A stretch of 32,130 nucleotides of DNA from Phycisphaeraceae bacterium (GCA_009827205.1 WUAK01000002.1:1-32130), one strand, 5' to 3'; counted from the stretch's first letter, positions 14,749-22,797 are shown. Translations and numbers: made by a program. Notes: generated by a model from the sequence alone, not told the origin.

Positions 14749-16001
14749 GCGATCCGACCCTGGACAACATCGAACGGGGGCTGCGCGAGATGACCGAGCC
14801 TCGCAGCACAAACGAAGGTGAGCAGACAGAGCTCTGGAAGAGGGCGCTCGAGATCTCGCGCGCCGATGAACGCTCGGCGCTGATCCACCCGGGACGCGAC
14901 GCGGAATTTGAACCCAAACCCACTCGGGGCAGGCGTTTGTTTCTGGCGCTGAACGGCGTGGGTGTGGCGGCGATCGTCGTACTCGCGGCGGGCGTGTGGA
15001 CGATCGCGATCAACGCGCCTTCGCCCAGCGAACGGGCTACAGCGGCATCACGAGTCGAAACGATGACTGAGCCCTCGACAGACAAACCCGAGATGGTCGC
15101 AGGATCGGCTGAACCCTCTTCGAAGATGTTCGAATCCTCGGCGCTCGCTGACACCGGGGAAGCGGAACCTTTCTCTAGAGAGATTGCAGCAGACCGAGGG
15201 CGGCCGCAACTCGGGGTCGAGAACGACATGATCGCTGATCTCGGTGATACAGATCTTGAGTCGGACGATCTCAGGCTCCGCCTGAGCCCGGACATGGCGC
15301 GATCTCGCGCGGCATCGTCTGGCCTTGCGATTGATGAAGCTGTTGACGATGCGGCACCCGTTGAGATCGCTGCACGCGATGAAGCACTGATGATGCCAGC
15401 CGAGGTCGAGGGTGAGCGCCCGCCCGGGATCATGCAGGCTCCGATGGCATTCGAGGAGGGTCGACGGCTCGGCCAGGGCAACGCGGGCTTGTTTGCAACA
15501 CCAGCGATCGAATCCGCGAGCATCGTGATCGAAGTCGACGATATCGACGAGGCGTACAACATGATGAACGAGCTGCCCGAAGCCGAGTTCGGCGAGTTCA
15601 GCGAGATCGATCTCAATGATGCCCGCGCGCTGACTTTGAATTTCTCGCCCTACAGAATGAACGAAGCGCTCGACTCGATCCGTGGTCGCGGCTCGGTTGT
15701 TGAGGAATCGCGCAAACCCGACAACCAGCTCTCCCGCGTGAACCTTGCGATGAGCAACACCGCTACCGCGATCGAGCCGATCCGCGAAACACTCGAGGAA
15801 TACGGCATCCGGCCCGGTATGAACGAGCACGAACGGATGCACGTGCTCGCCAGGATCGATCGGGAAGAGCTTGTCGGCATGGTCGAGCGGGCGATCGCGG
15901 ACATCGGCCGACAGATCGAGGACGCCAAGCGATCGACCGGGCTCTCGCGGGTCCGGGTCTCGATCAAAGAGAGAGCGGAATCTGATACGATCGAGGAATG
16001 A
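14745..16001 (+). CDS. Single-pass membrane protein, probable anti-sigma factor
   Basis: 418 residues. A cytoplasmic N-terminal part of about 60 residues (Asp/Glu/Arg-rich helices, MSDPTLDNIERGL) is followed by one transmembrane helix at about 65-88 (LFLALNGVGVAAIVVLAAGV) and a long extracytoplasmic region. That region has an acidic low-complexity part, then a folded part from about 255 (SIVIEVDDIDEAYNMMNEL), and a helical end (about 345-415) that could be a coiled coil. The pattern of the folded part recalls DUF4349-type domains, but weakly. Position and overlap with the sigma gene, plus the membrane topology, support an anti-sigma role; no HHCC zinc anti-sigma motif is present. It shares an ATGA junction with the downstream acyltransferase. 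Confidence 0.7.
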   Translation: MSDPTLDNIERGLREMTEPRSTNEGEQTELWKRALEISRADERSALIHPGRDAEFEPKPTRGRRLFLALNGVGVAAIVVLAAGVWTIAINAPSPSERATAASRVETMTEPSTDKPEMVAGSAEPSSKMFESSALADTGEAEPFSREIAADRGRPQLGVENDMIADLGDTDLESDDLRLRLSPDMARSRAASSGLAIDEAVDDAAPVEIAARDEALMMPAEVEGERPPGIMQAPMAFEEGRRLGQGNAGLFATPAIESASIVIEVDDIDEAYNMMNELPEAEFGEFSEIDLNDARALTLNFSPYRMNEALDSIRGRGSVVEESRKPDNQLSRVNLAMSNTATAIEPIRETLEEYGIRPGMNEHERMHVLARIDREELVGMVERAIADIGRQIEDAKRSTGLSRVRVSIKERAESDTIEE

Positions 16002-17191
16002 CCCCCGAAGCTCCCGCTCTCGAGAAGCAGCGCAAGCCGGAGCGTATCGCCTCGATCGACATCCTCCGCGGGCTAGCCATGATCCTGATGGCGCTCGACC
16101 ACACCCGATCGTACTTCGGCCCGACACCCTTTGACCCGATCGATCCCGAGTGGACCTCACCCGGGTGGTTTGTCACTCGATGGGTGACTCATTTCTGCGC
16201 ACCGGTGTTTGTCTTCCTCGCCGGGACGAGCGCGTACATGGTGTACCACCGCGGCATGAGCAAGTCCGAGCTCTCGCGCAGGCTCATCACGCGCGGGATG
16301 TGGTTGATTTTCGCCGAGGTCACGATCATCGCTGCGGGGTGGGGATTCCTGTTCGTCGGGATGTGGATGCTGCAGGTGATCTGGGCGATCGGTGTCTCGA
16401 TGATCGTGCTCGCTCTCCTGATTCATTTGCCTGTCTCGATCATCGGTGCGATCGGTATCGGGATGATCGGCTGGCACAACCTGCTCGATGTGTGGTCGCC
16501 GAAGACTGAGAATCAGGTTATTCAGGATGTGTGGACGGTGCTCCATGTGAAACAGCCCGTGCTCTCGCTTGGGATGAATTCGTTCGGAGCGCCTCGTGTA
16601 TTCGTGGTCTACCCGCTGATTCCCTGGATTGGCGTGATGGCCTTCGGGTATCGCTTTGGTGCTCTGCTCGTGGGATCGAAGTGCGACAGAGTTTGTCTCG
16701 CGACGGGCTCGGTCATGATCGCGATGTTCGTCCTGATCAGGGCCTTCGGCGCGTACGGCGACACGAGCGTGTGGGCTTTAAATACTCAAACAGGGATCAT
16801 GGGGTTCTTGAACACGCAGAAGTACCCGCCCTCGCTGCTCTTCATCCTGATGACACTCGGACCCGCGATACTGTGCATGCCACTGCTCGACCGCGTCGCG
16901 AGGGTAGTGCCGAGGCTTGTCGAGCCGGTTCGGGTGTTCGGGAACGTGGCGATGCTGTACTACGTTCTGCACATCCCGCTGACGCATCTTTCCGCGGGGA
17001 TCTGGTCGCTCATTCACTACAAGAGTTGGATCGGTTGGGTCTTTATGGGCAGCTATCCGGAGAGCTACGAGCCCAGCCTGTGGGTCGTGTATATCTCGTG
17101 GGCGCTCATCGTGCTCGCGCTCTATCCGGTTTGTTTGTTGTACGCGAAGCTGCGCAAGCGCAAGCGGTACTGGTGGATGACGTATATCTAG
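15998..17191 (+). CDS. DUF1624/HGSNAT-type multi-pass acyltransferase
   Basis: 397 residues, start overlapping the previous stop (ATGA). The N-terminal motif RIASIDILRGLAMILMALDH, followed by the first of about ten membrane helices, is the hallmark of the heparan-alpha-glucosaminide N-acetyltransferase (DUF1624) group; the His of ALDHTR corresponds to the proposed catalytic His. FVFLAGTSAYMVYHR and YYVLHIPLTH are further family-like segments. Such proteins pass acetyl groups across the membrane to sugars or other acceptors. The acceptor is unknown here. The place in a sigma/anti-sigma operon suggests envelope-stress-linked modification. It ends convergently with osmC, the coding regions overlapping by 4 nt. 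Confidence 0.82.
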   Translation: MTPEAPALEKQRKPERIASIDILRGLAMILMALDHTRSYFGPTPFDPIDPEWTSPGWFVTRWVTHFCAPVFVFLAGTSAYMVYHRGMSKSELSRRLITRGMWLIFAEVTIIAAGWGFLFVGMWMLQVIWAIGVSMIVLALLIHLPVSIIGAIGIGMIGWHNLLDVWSPKTENQVIQDVWTVLHVKQPVLSLGMNSFGAPRVFVVYPLIPWIGVMAFGYRFGALLVGSKCDRVCLATGSVMIAMFVLIRAFGAYGDTSVWALNTQTGIMGFLNTQKYPPSLLFILMTLGPAILCMPLLDRVARVVPRLVEPVRVFGNVAMLYYVLHIPLTHLSAGIWSLIHYKSWIGWVFMGSYPESYEPSLWVVYISWALIVLALYPVCLLYAKLRKRKRYWWMTYI

Positions 17192-17619
17192 TCCACGAGT
17201 TCTGAGACGAAGACCGTTTCCTGTTCGAGGATCCGGTGCACCGGGCATCGGCCGGCGATCTCGTGCAGGCGCGTCCGCTGCTCCTCGGTCAGGTCACCCG
17301 TTAACTCGACTTGAACATCGAAGTGGTGCGCCTTCTGGTCGCTGCCCTCCTTCGTGCGGTGCTCATGCCGGACGCGGACGGTGATCGACTCAAGCGGCCA
17401 GCCCTTGCGCTGGGCGTACATCTGAGCGGTGATCGACTTGCATCCTGCGAGGGATGCCTCCAGCAACTCATGCGGCGTGGGGCCCTTGCCCTGCCCGCCG
17501 TCGCTCGGGTGTGAATCGCTCGTGAAACGGTGCTCGACCTCACCCTTGATGGTGACGAGGGACTCGTAGGGCTCTCTGAGAGTCGTGCTGATCGCGCAAC
17601 GGCTGGAGATATCTTTCAT
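17188..17619 (-). CDS. OsmC/Ohr-family protein
   Basis: 143 residues from ATG 17619, 21 nt after the recQ stop, with no clear ribosome site (a TTG at 17625 is in frame). The family features are GPTPHELLEASLAGCKSITA with the first redox Cys and EIAGRCPVHRILEQ with the second. The length fits the family. OsmC proteins are thiol peroxidases that reduce organic hydroperoxides in the cytoplasm. The sequence around the first Cys (a single Cys in an ASLAGC context) is closer to OsmC/YhfA-like members than to Ohr. The order recQ-osmC suggests co-transcription. Confidence 0.88.
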   Translation of the reverse strand: MKDISSRCAISTTLREPYESLVTIKGEVEHRFTSDSHPSDGGQGKGPTPHELLEASLAGCKSITAQMYAQRKGWPLESITVRVRHEHRTKEGSDQKAHHFDVQVELTGDLTEEQRTRLHEIAGRCPVHRILEQETVFVSELVD

Positions 17620-17640
17620 GCGCAAGGATAGACACCAGCT

Positions 17641-19116
17641 TCAATCGAGCTGGAAGTACGTATTCACGTGCGACGCGATGTCATCGGATTTCACCATTTC
17701 GACAACACTCAGCAGCCTCATCAGATCACGCTGTCGTTTCTCGGCGATGGAGGTCTCGTCGATCTCGCCCGGCTCTGGCTCGCGCACGAATCGGTACCTG
17801 GGCTGCGCGTCGGTCACGCTCGTGGGTTCGACGACGCCCATGTCCGCCAGCGCGATGAGCGCGTGCTCGAAAATCCCAGATTGCCCTGTCTTGCCCAGGA
17901 CCTCGAGCCTGAGCTCGTCGGCGTCGAAGTCCGCGTGGTCGGAGAACACCATGACGCGCACGATCTCTTCCTTGAGAGCCGCGCCGGGGTTTTTCCATTC
18001 CGTGAACTGCTGCTGGATCGCCAGGTCGTCCTGCGAGTAGAGAAGCCTGCACGCGCTGGGTTTGCCGTCGCGTCCGGCGCGACCGACCTCCTGGTAGTAC
18101 GCCTCGACGCTGCCCGGCACCTGCGCATGGATGATGAACCTGATGTCGGGTTTATCGACGCCCATGCCGAATGCGTTGGTCGCGCAGAGCAGCAGTTTGT
18201 CTTCGGGACTGGCGTCGATGAACTCGCGGTAGATGCGTTTCTTCTCGTCCGGGCGGAGCTTGCCGTGGTACTTGCGGACGGTCCAACCGGGCAGGCGTCT
18301 TCGGATCAGATCAGATAGGCGATCGAGATCCTTGATGAGCGCGAAGTAGACGATGCCCGTGCCGTCGAACTCGGCGCAGGTGCGCTCGATGCGTTTGATC
18401 TTGTCTTCGTCATCCCAAGCGTCTTCTGACTCGAGCGCCAGGTTAGGTCTGTCGATCGGCTGGGCGAAGAGCGGCATATCTGATTCCGAGAGCCCCAGTA
18501 CCCGCCGGACATCGTCGCGGACTTCCTTCGTCGCGGTCGCGGTCAGCGCAACGGTGACAGGATCACCCAGTTGATGCCGGAACTCGCCGACGCGCTGGTA
18601 CGCGGGTCTCAGGTCGTGGCCCCACTTGGTCACGCAGTGGCACTCGTCGACAGCGAGCAGGTTCACGCCACCCGGGACGGTGCGCAGGGCATCGACGAAT
18701 TCTGGTTTGAGCATGCGCTCGGGTGTGGCGTAGATGATCTCGTAGTCGCCGCGCGCGAGCTTGTCGTATCGCTTGTCGCGCTCCTTGCGCGACAGGGTGG
18801 AGTTGATGTACTGGGCGCGGATGTCCTTCTTTCGGAGGGCCGCGACCTGATCCTCCATCAGCGCGATGAGCGGGCTGAAGACAAGCGTGACACCCGGTGC
18901 GTCGGGCTTCTGCGCGGCGATAGTCAGCCCGGGGAGCTGGTAGCAGAGGCTCTTTCCCGAACCGGTCGGCCAGACGACGAGCGCCGACTCGCCCGCGACG
19001 AGCCGGTCGACGACGGGCTCTTGCTCGGGTTTGAGCGCATCAAAGCCGAACCGACGGGCGAGGATGCCGGTGGTTGTGGTGAGTGTGTTTTGATCTGTTG
19101 CTCTCTTGCTCGACAC
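17641..19116 (-). CDS. recQ: RecQ-family ATP-dependent DNA helicase
   Basis: 491 residues from GTG 19116; no Shine-Dalgarno site is visible. Helicase motifs in order: motif 0 FGFDALKPEQ, Walker A WPTGSGKSLCYQLP (49-56), SPLIALMEDQV, NSTLS, TPERM, motif II as DECH (157-160) in DECHCVTKWGHDLRPAY, motif III ALTATAT, then YHGKLRPDEKKRIYREF, TNAFGMGVDKPDIRFIIH and the arginine-finger motif QEVGRAGRDG. No Cys occurs after about residue 365, so the RecQ zinc-binding subdomain is absent, and no HRDC domain is seen. The C-terminus (about 400-491) looks like a short winged-helix module. It is thus a shortened RecQ, acting in recombination or fork repair in the cytoplasm. Confidence 0.93.
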   Translation of the reverse strand: MSSKRATDQNTLTTTTGILARRFGFDALKPEQEPVVDRLVAGESALVVWPTGSGKSLCYQLPGLTIAAQKPDAPGVTLVFSPLIALMEDQVAALRKKDIRAQYINSTLSRKERDKRYDKLARGDYEIIYATPERMLKPEFVDALRTVPGGVNLLAVDECHCVTKWGHDLRPAYQRVGEFRHQLGDPVTVALTATATKEVRDDVRRVLGLSESDMPLFAQPIDRPNLALESEDAWDDEDKIKRIERTCAEFDGTGIVYFALIKDLDRLSDLIRRRLPGWTVRKYHGKLRPDEKKRIYREFIDASPEDKLLLCATNAFGMGVDKPDIRFIIHAQVPGSVEAYYQEVGRAGRDGKPSACRLLYSQDDLAIQQQFTEWKNPGAALKEEIVRVMVFSDHADFDADELRLEVLGKTGQSGIFEHALIALADMGVVEPTSVTDAQPRYRFVREPEPGEIDETSIAEKRQRDLMRLLSVVEMVKSDDIASHVNTYFQLD

Positions 19117-19155
19117 AAGAGGAGGCTAGGTCGCCCGCCGGCCCGGGGGGACGGC

Positions 19156-19174
19156 CGCGGGCGGAGGACCCGCG
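19156..19174 (-). terminator. GC-rich hairpin downstream of flagellin
   Basis: CGCGGG (19156-19161) pairs with CCCGCG (19169-19174) around a 7-nt loop, in a very G/C-rich spacer between the recQ start and the flagellin stop. There is no T-run, so termination is uncertain. Confidence 0.3.
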
Positions 19175-19198
19175 ACCGGACATGGCGAGCGCCTGCAA

Positions 19199-20044
19199 CT
19201 AGCCCAGGAGCCTGATCAGGGCGCTCGGGTCGATCCTGGCTCCGGCGGACGTGATGCGGACCGCCGAGTTCTCGAGCACGTCGAGTCTCGCCAGCGCCGC
19301 GGTCGCCTTCGCGTAATCGGTGTCGCGGATGGAGGACTCTGCCGCGGACAGGCTCTCGATGGCAACTCCGAGGCTCGCGGTTCTGGGCTCGATCGCGTTC
19401 CTTTCGAACGCGCCGACCTCGGCCTGCGCGAAGATGACCTCTTGCCGAGCGGCACGGAGTATCTCAAGCGAGCTTGAGAGGTTGTCGCCGTCGATAGCCA
19501 TCGCGCCTCCCGAGCCGATGTCGGAGAGGGTGTAGTTCTCCCCATCGATCTCGGTTTGGCCAAGGTCGTTGACGGCGGCGCTGGCGAGATCGACCGAGGC
19601 GCTCTCGACCGTGAGCGATGACCCGCCTCGCAGGAGATACTCGCCCGCGAAGCTCGTGCTCTGCGCAACGCGGTCTACGGACGAGAGGATGCTGTTGAGC
19701 TCCATCTGGTTCGCCTCGCGCTCGGCGTCGGACAGACCCGCCGAGTTTGCGTTGGCGACTGCGAGGCCCTCGGCCTCGATGAGCAGATCAGAGATCTCGC
19801 TGTACGCGGAGTCGACGACGCGCGAGGAGCTGCGTGCGCGGTCGAGCGAGCGGGATTCGGCTTCAAGATCGGCAAGCATCGCGCGGAGTTGTTCAGATGA
19901 GACAAGACCGGCCGGGTCGTCGGCGGCGCGGTTGATGCGCTGACCGGTGGCAAGCTGCTGGAGCACGCCAGACTTCTGATTCTGGATGATCCCGAGCTGT
20001 CGCTGGACCCCGAATGGTTGGAACGGTCCGCCGATTGAACCCAT
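19199..20044 (-). CDS. Flagellin
   Basis: 281 residues from ATG 20044, with GAGGAGGAG just upstream. The N-terminal D0/D1 part has the family motif LATGQRINRAADDPAGLVSSEQLRA, here split as LATGQRINRAADDPAG plus LVSSEQL, followed by long Ala/Ser/Glu-rich helices. The short middle (about 145-195) lacks a large variable D2/D3 domain. The C-terminal D1/D0 part has SIRDTDYAKATAALARLDVL, matching the flagellin signature (I-D-DYA-E---L---Q-L). It would be the filament subunit, exported by the flagellar type III apparatus. The last residues (DPSALIRLLG) differ from the common QAN end. No other flagellar gene is in the window, and no sigma-28 or sigma-54 promoter could be recognised. Confidence 0.9.
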   Translation of the reverse strand: MGSIGGPFQPFGVQRQLGIIQNQKSGVLQQLATGQRINRAADDPAGLVSSEQLRAMLADLEAESRSLDRARSSSRVVDSAYSEISDLLIEAEGLAVANANSAGLSDAEREANQMELNSILSSVDRVAQSTSFAGEYLLRGGSSLTVESASVDLASAAVNDLGQTEIDGENYTLSDIGSGGAMAIDGDNLSSSLEILRAARQEVIFAQAEVGAFERNAIEPRTASLGVAIESLSAAESSIRDTDYAKATAALARLDVLENSAVRITSAGARIDPSALIRLLG

Positions 20045-20227
20045 CGTGTGCTCCTCCTCGCGGCTTACCGAGCCGCTCAGAGAGCGTCATAAACAAACGG
20101 AGTCTCCGCACATGCTGGATGGTAAATCCGAGCGAGCCTCGCATTGGAAGCGGTGCAGAGCCGTCACAGGCGTCATGGGCGGTTCCGATACCGGACGTAT
20201 TTCTTCTCGGCATGAGAGGCGGGTTGT

Positions 20228-20262
20228 AAAAAGAGACAACCCCGCCTGTCTGGCGGGGTTGT
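20228..20262 (-). terminator. Rho-independent terminator of the Cys lipoprotein gene
   Basis: A perfect 11-bp stem (20236-20246 with 20252-20262) encloses a 5-nt loop and is followed on the minus strand by CTCTTTTTAC (20226-20235). It lies 22 nt after the stop of the lipoprotein gene. Confidence 0.9.
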
Positions 20263-20284
20263 TCGTATCGGATTGGATGTGCGA

Positions 20285-20575
20285 TCAGCGGGTGCCTGCT
20301 TTCGCGTCGGCGATGAACTGATCCTTGTCAGCGGTGGACATCTCGTTCCAGCCACCCTCGCAACCGGGGCAGCAGAAGCCGACCTTGTTGCCGTTGTAAT
20401 CGACTGAACCGCCGTCAACAGCGATGGCTTCTCCACCGACCGGGCACGTGGCGTTGACAAAGCCCGCGGCCTGTGCATCGGCCTCTGAGTCACCGCCCGT
20501 GGCGCAGGCGTCGCACTGACAGCCGGCAAGAGCGAGAAGGGCAACAGGAAGAACAGCAGCAAAGCGTGCACGCAT
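20285..20575 (-). CDS. Small Cys-rich lipoprotein with a YHS/TRASH-like domain
   Basis: 96 residues from ATG 20575, fixed by GAGGAG at 20583-20588 (7 nt); the in-frame TTG at 20590 overlaps that site. A lipoprotein signal ends in LLALAGC, then QCDACATG adds two Cys. The domain at about 40-90 reads TCPVGGEAIAVDGG, a Tyr in the next strand, and VGFCCPGCEGGW, i.e. CPV...FCCPGC, the pattern of YHS/TRASH-like metal-binding modules (C-P-x...F-C--C). A role in envelope metal binding or trafficking is inferred. It is monocistronic, with its own terminator, and shares no gene border with the metal set at 12.4-14.0 kb. Confidence 0.78.
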   Translation of the reverse strand: MRARFAAVLPVALLALAGCQCDACATGGDSEADAQAAGFVNATCPVGGEAIAVDGGSVDYNGNKVGFCCPGCEGGWNEMSTADKDQFIADAKAGTR

Positions 20576-20626
20576 GACATGACTCCTCAAAAGCTAGCTT
20601 GTGTGGTGAGACCGACACCGCCCACC

Positions 20627-20640
20627 GACTGGTACCAGTC
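20627..20640. promoter_or_regulatory. 14-bp perfect palindrome upstream of the Cys lipoprotein gene
   Basis: GACTGGTACCAGTC is its own reverse complement. It stands 51 nt before the lipoprotein start and touches the stop codon of the trhA-like gene, a plausible position for a repressor or activator site. Confidence 0.4.
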
Positions 20641-21425
20641 TACGCAACATCGATCGGCTGGTGCGTATTCCCGGATCCAGAGGTTTTATTTGATAACTCG
20701 TTCTCATCACGACTGATAGGTTTGGACTCGATTGTGGACCCTGCGATCTGCTTGGCGGGGAGCTTTGCAACTCTTGCGATGAATCCCCACATCAACCCAA
20801 GACCAACGAGAACCGCCAGATGGAACATCTCGTGCGACCCGATGACACCCTTGATCAGCGTGGGCTCACCCGTGAACTCGCAGAGAGCACCGACCGTGTA
20901 GGCGAAGCCGCCCAAGACGAGCGGGGAGACGAACCGGAGGTTGAACATTTTCCAGGCCGCGACCATGGTGATCGAACCTGCCCACCCCATGACGAGGTAG
21001 ATCGTGATCCCAAGCCACTCCGGTGTGCTCTCGAAGTATGCCATCTTGAGCGAGATGCCAACGAAAGCGGCGAGCCAGATCGGGATCAGCACACCCCACC
21101 TGAGCGGTCCCTTAAACAGGATGACGTGGATCGGTGTGAATGTGCCGGCGATCAGGATGAAGATCGCGGCATGATCAATTCTTTTAAAGACAGATCGCAC
21201 GGGTGTATCGGCGGGCATCGCGTGAAACAGCCCGCTTGCCGTCAGAAGCAGAACAGCGGATGACACGAACACCGCGAGCGATATCCAGCGCGGCCTGCTC
21301 CAGAAAGTACGGCGCACAAGACCGATACCGAGGATAAGAAAGACCACCGCACCGATGAGGTGCGTGAGCGAGCCTGCTGGGTCGGTCAGCCCAAATGCCG
21401 TGATCGGTGGTTCCATAGGGGCCAT
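20640..21425 (-). CDS. trhA: Hemolysin III / TrhA family membrane protein
   Basis: 261 residues, with seven predicted membrane helices. PAQR/hemolysin III signatures are present: LTHLIGAVVFLI near the start, SGLFHAMP with a conserved His (about 68), IDHAAIFILIAGTFTP, and HEMFHLAVLVG in the last helix; these His and Asp residues form the zinc site of the PAQR fold. The polar C-terminal tail (about 230-261) is longer than usual. TrhA (YqfA) affects membrane energetics and fatty-acid homeostasis in E. coli; haemolysis is not implied. ATG 21416 is an alternative start. The gene lies 28 nt after the lipoprotein at 21454-21909 on the same strand. Confidence 0.9.
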   Translation of the reverse strand: MAPMEPPITAFGLTDPAGSLTHLIGAVVFLILGIGLVRRTFWSRPRWISLAVFVSSAVLLLTASGLFHAMPADTPVRSVFKRIDHAAIFILIAGTFTPIHVILFKGPLRWGVLIPIWLAAFVGISLKMAYFESTPEWLGITIYLVMGWAGSITMVAAWKMFNLRFVSPLVLGGFAYTVGALCEFTGEPTLIKGVIGSHEMFHLAVLVGLGLMWGFIARVAKLPAKQIAGSTIESKPISRDENELSNKTSGSGNTHQPIDVA

Positions 21426-21453
21426 TCTTCGAGAGCGCGTCGCGCGTCTTTCA

Positions 21454-21909
21454 TCAGGGGATCGGGATCATCTCTTCGTCGAGCATCGAGTCGTAGGCGT
21501 TGTTCTCGACGAGGTGTGCGGCCATCATTCGCATGTAGAGGGTGGACATGCCGCTGTCGGCTTGCTCCTTGACGTTGAGTTCGACCTTCGTCACAGCATC
21601 GGTAGACCGAGTGATCGTGACCACGAGGCGGTCCTGCTTGAAATCACCGAAATTGTATCTCAGCTCGTGGCGCGTCTCGGAGATCTTGCGATCGGAGTAC
21701 AGCTCGAGTGCGAGTCTATCCCCGGCGTAGATTGCTGCGAGAAAGACGTCCTGATACAAGGCGGGCTGGTACGTGTACGCATCGACGCCGAAGACATATA
21801 CGGCGCCTGTTTGAACTGCAGTGAATCCCGCGCCGATCGCGGCCGGTTCAATGCCAGTGCAACCAACGAGTGAACCAGTAAGAAGAGCGAAAGTGAGGGT
21901 CTTTCTCAT
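21454..21909 (-). CDS. Putative lipoprotein of unknown function
   Basis: 151 residues. The signal MRKTLTFALLTGSLVGC has a clear lipobox (LVGC, Cys17). The mature part begins with an Ala/Gly-rich helix (AAIGAGFTAVQTGAVYVFG), then alternating strands and helices with RLVVTITRSTDAVTKVELNV. I recognise no family; the pattern of a small Gly-rich helix followed by a beta domain occurs in several DUF lipoproteins (for example DUF3568-like), but I cannot confirm it. It probably forms a unit with the TrhA-like gene 28 nt downstream. Confidence 0.6.
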   Translation of the reverse strand: MRKTLTFALLTGSLVGCTGIEPAAIGAGFTAVQTGAVYVFGVDAYTYQPALYQDVFLAAIYAGDRLALELYSDRKISETRHELRYNFGDFKQDRLVVTITRSTDAVTKVELNVKEQADSGMSTLYMRMMAAHLVENNAYDSMLDEEMIPIP

Positions 21910-21950
21910 CCCCGATAGTAGATCGCCAAACTGGGCGAGAACCGAGCCGA

Positions 21951-22322
21951 TCAGCCGGGCTCTTCTTCGATGTACACTTCGGACTTGAGCGTGCGCAGGT
22001 AGCCCGCCCTGACGTCCTGATTGTTACGCTCGGCGTCATTTGCCATCATCTCAAGGAGTTCGTGGATGTAGCCCATGCTGTCAAAGCTGGACGAGGTCCG
22101 CCTGCCACCCATTTTGTGATGCTGGTCGAAGATTGCCTCGTGATACGTGTCTGCGAGGCCCTCGTAGTACGGACCTGCTTCGTTGTAATCGGGGAGGTTC
22201 ATGAGCAACTCGGTCACCTGCACACGCGTGTCGGCGGCGAGTTCGTCCTTGTTCGAGAATCTGAGACCGACCAACACACCCGCGATCACGAGAGCCACGA
22301 CAATTCCACCAACCTTGCCCAT
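21951..22322 (-). CDS. Small single-pass membrane protein of unknown function
   Basis: 123 residues from ATG 22322, chosen because GGAG (22330-22333) is 7 nt upstream; the frame extends to 22412 without a site. One membrane helix at about 5-21 (GGIVVALVIAGVLVGLRF) is followed by a soluble, mostly helical, His/Asp/Glu-containing part (YHEAIFDQHHKMGG) ending in an acidic tail (EVYIEEEPG). No family is recognised. Its 5' leader reaches towards the HPF-like gene, so it may be read together with it. Confidence 0.6.
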   Translation of the reverse strand: MGKVGGIVVALVIAGVLVGLRFSNKDELAADTRVQVTELLMNLPDYNEAGPYYEGLADTYHEAIFDQHHKMGGRRTSSSFDSMGYIHELLEMMANDAERNNQDVRAGYLRTLKSEVYIEEEPG

Positions 22323-22459
22323 GCTGTTACTCCAATCCAGCTCGGTCAGCCAGCCGATCGCCCCAACGACTCGGCTTTGACTGAACCGGGGAGTATACAG
22401 AAATGTGCCCAACTGTCCTTCAGCGATTGGTCAATTGGGGCAACGAAACACAATTCTGG

Positions 22460-22479
22460 CGCTAAGAACGTGTTTAGCG
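22460..22479 (-). terminator. Weak hairpin after the HPF-like gene
   Basis: CGCTAA (22460-22465) pairs with TTAGCG (22474-22479) around an 8-nt loop, 6 nt past the stop at 22486 on the minus strand. There is no T-run, so it is at best a weak terminator or an RNA 3' end. Confidence 0.3.
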
Positions 22480-22485
22480 GTGAAA

Positions 22486-22797
22486 TCAGGAATGCCCGAG
22501 CTTGTCGAACCTGTTATCAAGGGCCCTTTTGAGCTTGCCGGCGGCTTCCTTTACTGTCTCGTAGAAATCTTCGCCGTGCGTCTCGATCGCGATCGGGTCG
22601 AGGCCCTTTGGCCGGGCCTCGATGAGGCACCGCTTGTCGTTGGTGCCGCCCTTGTGCGCATTCTCGTCACCCAGATGGACCTCTAGCCTCGTGAGCCTGT
22701 CGGCAAGGTGCCCCATGGTGTGGCGCAGAGTCTCATCTATGCGTTGGTCGAGCATTTGAGAGGAATTGCCGTCACGGTAGTTGATCTCGATGTGCAT
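22486..22797 (-). CDS. Short RaiA/HPF-like ribosome-associated protein
   Basis: 103 residues, with AAGGAG (22805-22810) 7 nt before the ATG. The fold pattern beta-alpha-beta-beta-beta-alpha of RaiA/HPF is visible: MHIEINYRDG, a helix with LRHTMGHLADRLTRL, VEVHLGD-like strand (LEVHLGDENAHKGG), CLIEARPKG, PIAIETHGEDFYETVKEAAGKLKRAL. FYETVKEAAGKLKRAL matches the DLY-AID-A-DKL-R-L signature region. Such proteins bind the 30S A/P site in stationary phase and silence or dimerise ribosomes. It is the short form with no C-terminal dimerisation domain, so 100S dimer formation would need other factors. A divergent DUF2959 gene starts 145 bp away. Confidence 0.78.
   Translation of the reverse strand: MHIEINYRDGNSSQMLDQRIDETLRHTMGHLADRLTRLEVHLGDENAHKGGTNDKRCLIEARPKGLDPIAIETHGEDFYETVKEAAGKLKRALDNRFDKLGHS

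Noticed and set aside
20014..20321. Short plus-strand open frames over the flagellin leader and the terminator
   Set aside because: They read through a clear terminator hairpin and have no start signal.
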